From positions 186,001 through 250,000 of the forward strand of contig NZ_LPWF01000004.1 in NCBI RefSeq assembly GCF_001723305.1: a stretch of 64,000 nt of DNA, written 5' to 3'. Both the position numbers and the translations under genes were made by a program. This document shows, piece by piece, positions 60,273-64,000 of this stretch; within the stretch, counting starts at the first letter, position 1; every line of letters begins with the position of its first letter. Below the pieces are notes generated by a model. The model made no database searches. It saw only the letters and a program-made list of their open reading frames with translations, and was not told the DNA's origin. This DNA is from Methyloceanibacter superfactus. GTDB lineage: Bacteria; Pseudomonadota; Alphaproteobacteria; Rhizobiales; Methyloligellaceae.

Positions 60273-61688
60273 ATGGTCCAGCCGGCGCTCAAGACTTTCA
60301 AAATGCCAGACATGCCGCAGCCACAAAGCCTCGCCCAGCGGATCGAGGCGGAGATCCGGCTCGGCGCCAGGCCGGAGTTCACCGTGTCCTCCATGGCCGA
60401 GCGCTTCGCGCCTCACGGCTTGTACGCGCCACAGGATGCGCTGCGGGCGCTGACAGACGACCCGCCAGCGCGGCCGGCGCTCCGGCGCTGCAAGACTTGG
60501 ACGGCGAGGCAAGCGCTTTGCCTGACCCGCGGCGTGGTGGTGGTGCTGACGGCGGTGGCCATCGCGCCGGCGGCCATTCTTGCCGGGTTGCTGTGGTTCG
60601 GCGCGCTCCGTGGGCCGGCGCATTTCGATTCGGGCGTCTCGCGCCTGGCCCCGGCGCAACAGGCGGCCATCGCCGCCGCGCCCTTCGTCGACGCCGTTGC
60701 GCCCGTCCCGGACTTCGCGTTGTCGGCGCCGGAGGCGATCACGGCCAAGGCCGGCGAGGAGACCGGCTTCGCCATCGCCATCGCTCCGGCGGACGCGCTG
60801 CCCGAGCGGAGCGTCGTCGCCATCCGCGATCTGCCCGAGGGCGTGATGTTCTCCGCCGGCCGCCTTACGGCACCAGCGAGTGGAGCTTGCGTCCGGACGA
60901 GATCTCGGGCCTCACCTTGCAGGCGCGCGAGAGCCAGGCCGGTACGGCGGATCTGCGGGTCGAGCTGGTGGCGGCCGACGGCTCCGTGCGGCACACGCAG
61001 CGACCCGGCTCGACATCGCGCCGAACCCCGTCGGCCTTTCCTTGCGCCCCGGCGAGACCGATCGCGTCGAGACGCTCATGGAGCACGGCAACAAGATGAT
61101 CGCCGTCGGCTATTTCGCCGGCGCGCGCGCTATTTCCAGCGCGCGGCGGAAGCGGGCAGCGGCGAGGCGGCGCTCGCCGTGGGCGCCACCTACGATCCGG
61201 CCTTCATCGCCGCGCTCGGCGTGCAAGGCATCAAGCCCGAGCCGCAAGCGGCGCAAGACTGGTACGGCCGGGCGGCGTCGCTCGGCGTCACCGACCGCGC
61301 GGCGAAGCTCGAAGAGTTGAAACAGGCCTGGGCGCAGAGCGGCGCCCCGCAAGCCGGGGCGGCAGCCCCCATGGCGCCGGAAGAGGCGGCCCCCGCGGCG
61401 GTGGAGAGCCAGCCTGCGCCGCGCGAGGACGAGCGTCCCGGGCCGCTCGGCCGTCTGGTGGCGGCCGCCTCCGAGCTCACCAGCTCGGAGGAATGGGTGG
61501 AGGTCTCGAGCGCGGTGAACATGCGCGGAGCGGCCTCGGGCACCGCCGATACGCTGAAGATCATGCCGGCGGGCGCCAAGCTGCGCGTCCAGGCGCGCGA
61601 GGGCAATTGGGTGCAGGTCGCCGACCCGGCCACGAACCAGCAGGGATGGATCTACCGGCGCTTCCTGAAAGAGACGGACGCGCCGTAG
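60273..61688 (+). CDS. Membrane-anchored protein with C-terminal SH3b domain, three frameshifts
   Basis: The repaired protein is 472 residues. A 75-residue cytoplasmic N-terminus leads to a transmembrane helix (VVVVLTAVAIAPAAILAGLLWF), a periplasmic beta-rich region, a Sel1/TPR-like stretch (ARAYFQRAAEAGSGEAALAVGATYDPAF and AAQDWYGRAASLGV), an Ala/Pro/Glu-rich linker and a bacterial SH3 domain (VEVSSAVNMRGAASGTADTLKIMPAG...GNWVQVADPATNQQGWIYRRFL). Bases are lost near 60865, 61002 and 61133. GGAGGG precedes the ATG. It stands 34 nt after the TAXI gene and may be co-transcribed. A role in wall or polysaccharide sensing is only a guess. Confidence 0.72.
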   Translation: MVQPALKTFKMPDMPQPQSLAQRIEAEIRLGARPEFTVSSMAERFAPHGLYAPQDALRALTDDPPARPALRRCKTWTARQALCLTRGVVVVLTAVAIAPAAILAGLLWFGALRGPAHFDSGVSRLAPAQQAAIAAAPFVDAVAPVPDFALSAPEAITAKAGEETGFAIAIAPADALPERSVVAIRDLPEGVMFSAGRLTAPASGACVRTRSRASPCRRARARPVRRICGSSWWRPTAPCGTRSDPARHRAEPRRPFLAPRRDRSRRDAHGARQQDDRRRLFRRRARYFQRAAEAGSGEAALAVGATYDPAFIAALGVQGIKPEPQAAQDWYGRAASLGVTDRAAKLEELKQAWAQSGAPQAGAAAPMAPEEAAPAAVESQPAPREDERPGPLGRLVAAASELTSSEEWVEVSSAVNMRGAASGTADTLKIMPAGAKLRVQAREGNWVQVADPATNQQGWIYRRFLKETDAP

Positions 61689-61699
61689 CACCCGTCACG

Positions 61700-61736
61700 G
61701 CGAGGCCCGGCCTCACTTCGAGGCTCGGGCTTCGCC
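61700..61736. terminator. Imperfect hairpin between convergent SH3 and HdeD genes
   Basis: The segment from about 61700 to 61736 can fold on itself: CCTC and GAGG close around ACTTC, extended by GCCCGG with CTCGGGC and GCGAG with TTCGC. There is no U tract. It lies between two convergent stops and may act as a bidirectional terminator. Confidence 0.35.
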
Positions 61737-61760
61737 CTCGCACTGGCGCTTGTGGCAAGT

Positions 61761-62342
61761 CTAGACCGCAGGTCCGGTGCGCACCTTCCATGCCAGGTAG
61801 GTGAGCGCGGCGCCTTCGCAGATCAGCTGGATGCCAAGCAGCACACCGAGCAGCCAATCGGCACTGAGCGGCATGTTGGCCCATAGGATCACGGCCAGCA
61901 GAATGCTGATGACACCGGCGCCCAGCACCCAACCCCAGTTGGGGAACGGCTTGATGGTGAGCGCGAAGATGACCTTGGCGATGCCCTCCACCATGAAGAA
62001 CACGATCAGCAGCACGGTGATGACCAAGAGCCCGCTGTCGGGCGAGCGCAGCAGCAGAAAACCGATGAGAATGGCCAGCACCGCGGAGATCGCCTGCAGC
62101 CAGAAATGGGGCACGTGACGGGCGCCGACCAAGCCGATGCCCTGAAGCACGCCGCTGATGATCAGGATCCAGGCCAGCAGGTAGATGATGGCGACCGAAG
62201 CGATGAGGGGATAGACCAGGGCGAGAAAGCCGGCGACCACCAGCAAGACGCCCTGAATCAAATACCAGAACGAATAACGCTTAACTGTCTCGCGCATGGC
62301 TTGGCGCAGCACCGCGGCAGCTTCGTCCAAGGATATAGCCAT
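61761..62342 (-). CDS. HdeD-family membrane protein
   Basis: A 193-residue protein with six hydrophobic helices in three hairpins (for example IQGVLLVVAGFLALVYPLIASVAIIYLLAWILIISG split by short loops), the HdeD/DUF308 layout. E. coli HdeD is linked to acid resistance; the alphaproteobacterial members are untested. The ATG at 62342 has GGAGGG eight nt upstream; longer frames to 62543 are discarded. It follows a tiny Cys protein gene by about 180 nt on the same strand. Confidence 0.88.
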   Translation of the reverse strand: MAISLDEAAAVLRQAMRETVKRYSFWYLIQGVLLVVAGFLALVYPLIASVAIIYLLAWILIISGVLQGIGLVGARHVPHFWLQAISAVLAILIGFLLLRSPDSGLLVITVLLIVFFMVEGIAKVIFALTIKPFPNWGWVLGAGVISILLAVILWANMPLSADWLLGVLLGIQLICEGAALTYLAWKVRTGPAV

Positions 62343-62526
62343 GAGAACGCCCTCCTTAAGCGTTGCGGCCGAATCAGGATGATGGCCGCGCGTCAGCATA
62401 CTCCAAAGCCGGCGGCTCGGAGGACCAACTCCCGCGCCGGTGGGGCGGCAGCCTCGTGTTGCGCTCAGCGGCCGAGGGCGGCTCTCTTGCGGTCCACTTC
62501 GGCCTGAGACACGGCGCCGGCGGAGA

Positions 62527-62724
62527 TCAATCCCCTGACGCAAGCTTGGTCAAGCGGTCACCGTGGGCCCGCATGCAGTTCTGAAGACCTCTGGTCTCAA
62601 GTCCCCATTGGCTGCAGAACCGGCGGTAGTCGTCCGCGCATTTTCTCTTGCCGGCCATGGCGGAGCCGGTGGTGCCAATTGTTAGAGCAAGCAAGATCAG
62701 CAGCGTGGCGCGGTAGGAGGTCAT
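62527..62724 (-). CDS. Small secreted cysteine-containing protein
   Basis: A 65-residue protein with a signal peptide (LLILLALTIGTTGSAMA). The mature part is KCADDYRRFCSQWGLETRGLQNCMRAHGDRLTKLASGD. The spacing C-x3-D-x-RFC...L-x-NCM...L recalls the cysteine-rich repeat of small exported proteins in Rhizobiales, with a final Cys missing. The ATG at 62724 has GGAAAGA upstream. Function unknown. Confidence 0.7.
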   Translation of the reverse strand: MTSYRATLLILLALTIGTTGSAMAGKRKCADDYRRFCSQWGLETRGLQNCMRAHGDRLTKLASGD

Positions 62725-62917
62725 GGCTGGGGTCTTTCCTAGTGGTTGTCCGAAAGCCGGAAATTGCCGCGCCGCATCCTATGAAAGCCGCCCAACCGAC
62801 GAGTGGGATTTATTTGACACGGGGAAAGAAAATTTCCTTGACCGCAAGCGATTTGCACAAGCCGCGAGAGCGAGACATCACGCTCCTTCATGATATGGAT
62901 GCGCCCGGGGGACCGGG

Positions 62918-64000
62918 ATGGATTCGACGCAGCAGGAACGGGCACGGCGATCGGCGATCGCCAAGGCGACCAGGCGGCTCATCCCGTTTCTTTGCCTCGC
63001 CTACACGGTCAACTTTCTCGACCGGGTGAATGTCGGCTTCGCCGCGCTGCACATGAACAAGGACCTCGGCTTCTCGCCGAGCGTGTACGGCTTCGGCGCC
63101 GGTATCTTCTTCCTCGGCTATATTGCCTTCGAGGTCCCCAGCAATCTGGCGCTGCATCGCTTCGGCGCGCGCATCTGGATCGCGCGCATCATGATCTCCT
63201 GGGGTCTCGTTGCCTGCGCCATGGCGTTCGTGTGGAGCGAGACGAGCTTCTACGTCATGCGCTTCCTGCTCGGCGTCGCCGAGGCCGGCTTCTTTCCCGG
63301 CATCATCCTCTATCTCACCTATTGGTTCCCGGCGGCCGAGCGTGCGCGCATCGTCGCCTTGTTCATGGCCTCGGTGCCGCTCGCCACGGTGTTTGGCGGA
63401 CCGATCTCCGGCGCGCTGTTGAACATGCACGGCTTTCTCGGGCTGGCCGGGTGGCATTGGCTGTTCATCATCGAGGGGCTGCCGGCGGTCCTCCTTGGCG
63501 TGCTCGCTCTCAAGGTCCTCACCGACAGGCCGGCGGACGCGGCGTGGCTCACACCGGAAGAACGACGCGCGCTCAGCGAGCGCATCGAAGCCGAGAACGC
63601 TGTCGCCAAGGAAGTCGGCTACAGCGACATCTACGCGGCGATGACGCGCCCGCGCGTGCTGGCGCTCGGACTCCTGTGGTTCCTCATCGTTATCGGCCTG
63701 TACGGCATGGGCTTCTGGCTGCCTCAGGTCCTCCAGAGCTACGGCCTCGACGATCTCAGCATTGGCTTCATCACGGCCATTCCCTACGTGTTCGCCTCCA
63801 TTGGCATGGTGCTCTGGGGGCGCCGCTCCGACCGGGCGAACGAGCGGCGCTGGCATATCGCGCTGCCGCTCCTTGTCGCCGCGGTTGCTTTCGCCTGTTC
63901 GGCTTACACGGCGTTGCTCGTGCCCACGATGATCGCTCTGACCATCGCCATGGTCGGCTTCTACGCCACGCTCGGTCCGTTCTGGTCGCTGCCGACCGCC
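62918..64000 (+). CDS. MFS transporter, ACS-like, 3' end outside window
   Basis: The frame stays open from the ATG at 62918 to the right edge, giving 361 residues (family about 430). It starts MDSTQQERARRSAIAKATRRLI, then helix 1 FLCLAYTVNFLDRVNVGFAAL. Further markers are FEVPSNLALHRFGARIWIARIM, VAEAGFFPGIILYLTYWFP and a central loop TDRPADAAWLTPEERRALSERI, typical of the anion:cation symporter group that imports carboxylates such as tartrate or hydroxyphenylacetate. About ten helices are inside the window. The substrate is not deducible. Confidence 0.9.
   Translation, partial: MDSTQQERARRSAIAKATRRLIPFLCLAYTVNFLDRVNVGFAALHMNKDLGFSPSVYGFGAGIFFLGYIAFEVPSNLALHRFGARIWIARIMISWGLVACAMAFVWSETSFYVMRFLLGVAEAGFFPGIILYLTYWFPAAERARIVALFMASVPLATVFGGPISGALLNMHGFLGLAGWHWLFIIEGLPAVLLGVLALKVLTDRPADAAWLTPEERRALSERIEAENAVAKEVGYSDIYAAMTRPRVLALGLLWFLIVIGLYGMGFWLPQVLQSYGLDDLSIGFITAIPYVFASIGMVLWGRRSDRANERRWHIALPLLVAAVAFACSAYTALLVPTMIALTIAMVGFYATLGPFWSLPTA

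Noticed and set aside
62888-63856. 322-residue minus-strand frame at the right end
   Set aside because: Antisense to a clear MFS transporter whose frame remains open to the window edge.

Overview
The window is a high-GC, densely coded stretch of chromosomal core genome from an alphaproteobacterium, most likely of the order Hyphomicrobiales (Rhizobiales). The evidence is gene content and order: chvG-hprK-EIIA(Man)-HPr, ahcY, a DivL-type kinase, a TsaE/sugar-kinase fusion with a MurU-like nucleotidyltransferase, addB-addA-trxA, folC-accD-trpA-trpB-trpF, ihfB-sppA-rpsA-cmk-aroA, a TIGR02300-type protein, ptsN-rpoN-lptB-lptA-lptC, and infC-rpmI-rplT-pheS-pheT. I cannot name a genus. I see no prophage, insertion sequence, CRISPR array or integrated island.

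Layout. 1-5.3 kb: envelope-stress kinase ChvG, the PTS regulatory proteins HprK, EIIA-Man and HPr, a secreted SPOR-like protein, a cytochrome b561-like remnant, and ahcY behind a promoter with an overlapping operator-like dyad. 5.3-8 kb: a large secreted sulfatase. 8-19.3 kb: DivL, TsaE-AmgK, MurU, AddB and AddA. 19.3-31 kb: trxA, then a leftward block for folate, fatty acid, tryptophan, chromosome architecture, translation and shikimate functions. 31-35 kb: tRNA-Ala, small proteins, Hsp20/DUF1150, a beta-lactamase-fold hydrolase and ptsN. 35-40 kb: rpoN and LPS transport genes, an RNase D-like gene and tRNA-Leu. 40-47 kb: an NDUFA9-type SDR, uppP, a GST, queG, a second SDR, a hydrolase and a glycosyltransferase. 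47-52 kb: infC, L35, L20 and PheRS. 52-64 kb: CapA-like, GMC oxidoreductase, MsrA, two paralogous tiny secreted proteins, LepA, a TAXI binding protein, an SH3 protein, HdeD and a truncated MFS transporter.

The most important caution is sequence quality. Seventeen genes, among them essential ones (rpsA, pheS, pheT, lptC), are broken by about 29 one- or two-base shifts, mostly losses in short G/C or T runs, and each restores a normal protein when repaired. I treat these as consensus errors and give whole-gene spans. Coordinates therefore span genes that look like several ORFs, and one apparent pheS-pheT fusion ORF is an artefact.

Biologically the most notable points are: a DivL with tyrosine at the HisKA phospho-acceptor position; a probable AUC start codon for infC; a promoter/operator dyad at ahcY; a TTAA-N7-TTAA (CtrA-type) site before the TAXI gene; the absence of an hpf gene between rpoN and ptsN; and a pair of tiny secreted Lys/Cys proteins. 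I did not find a convincing new multi-gene system.
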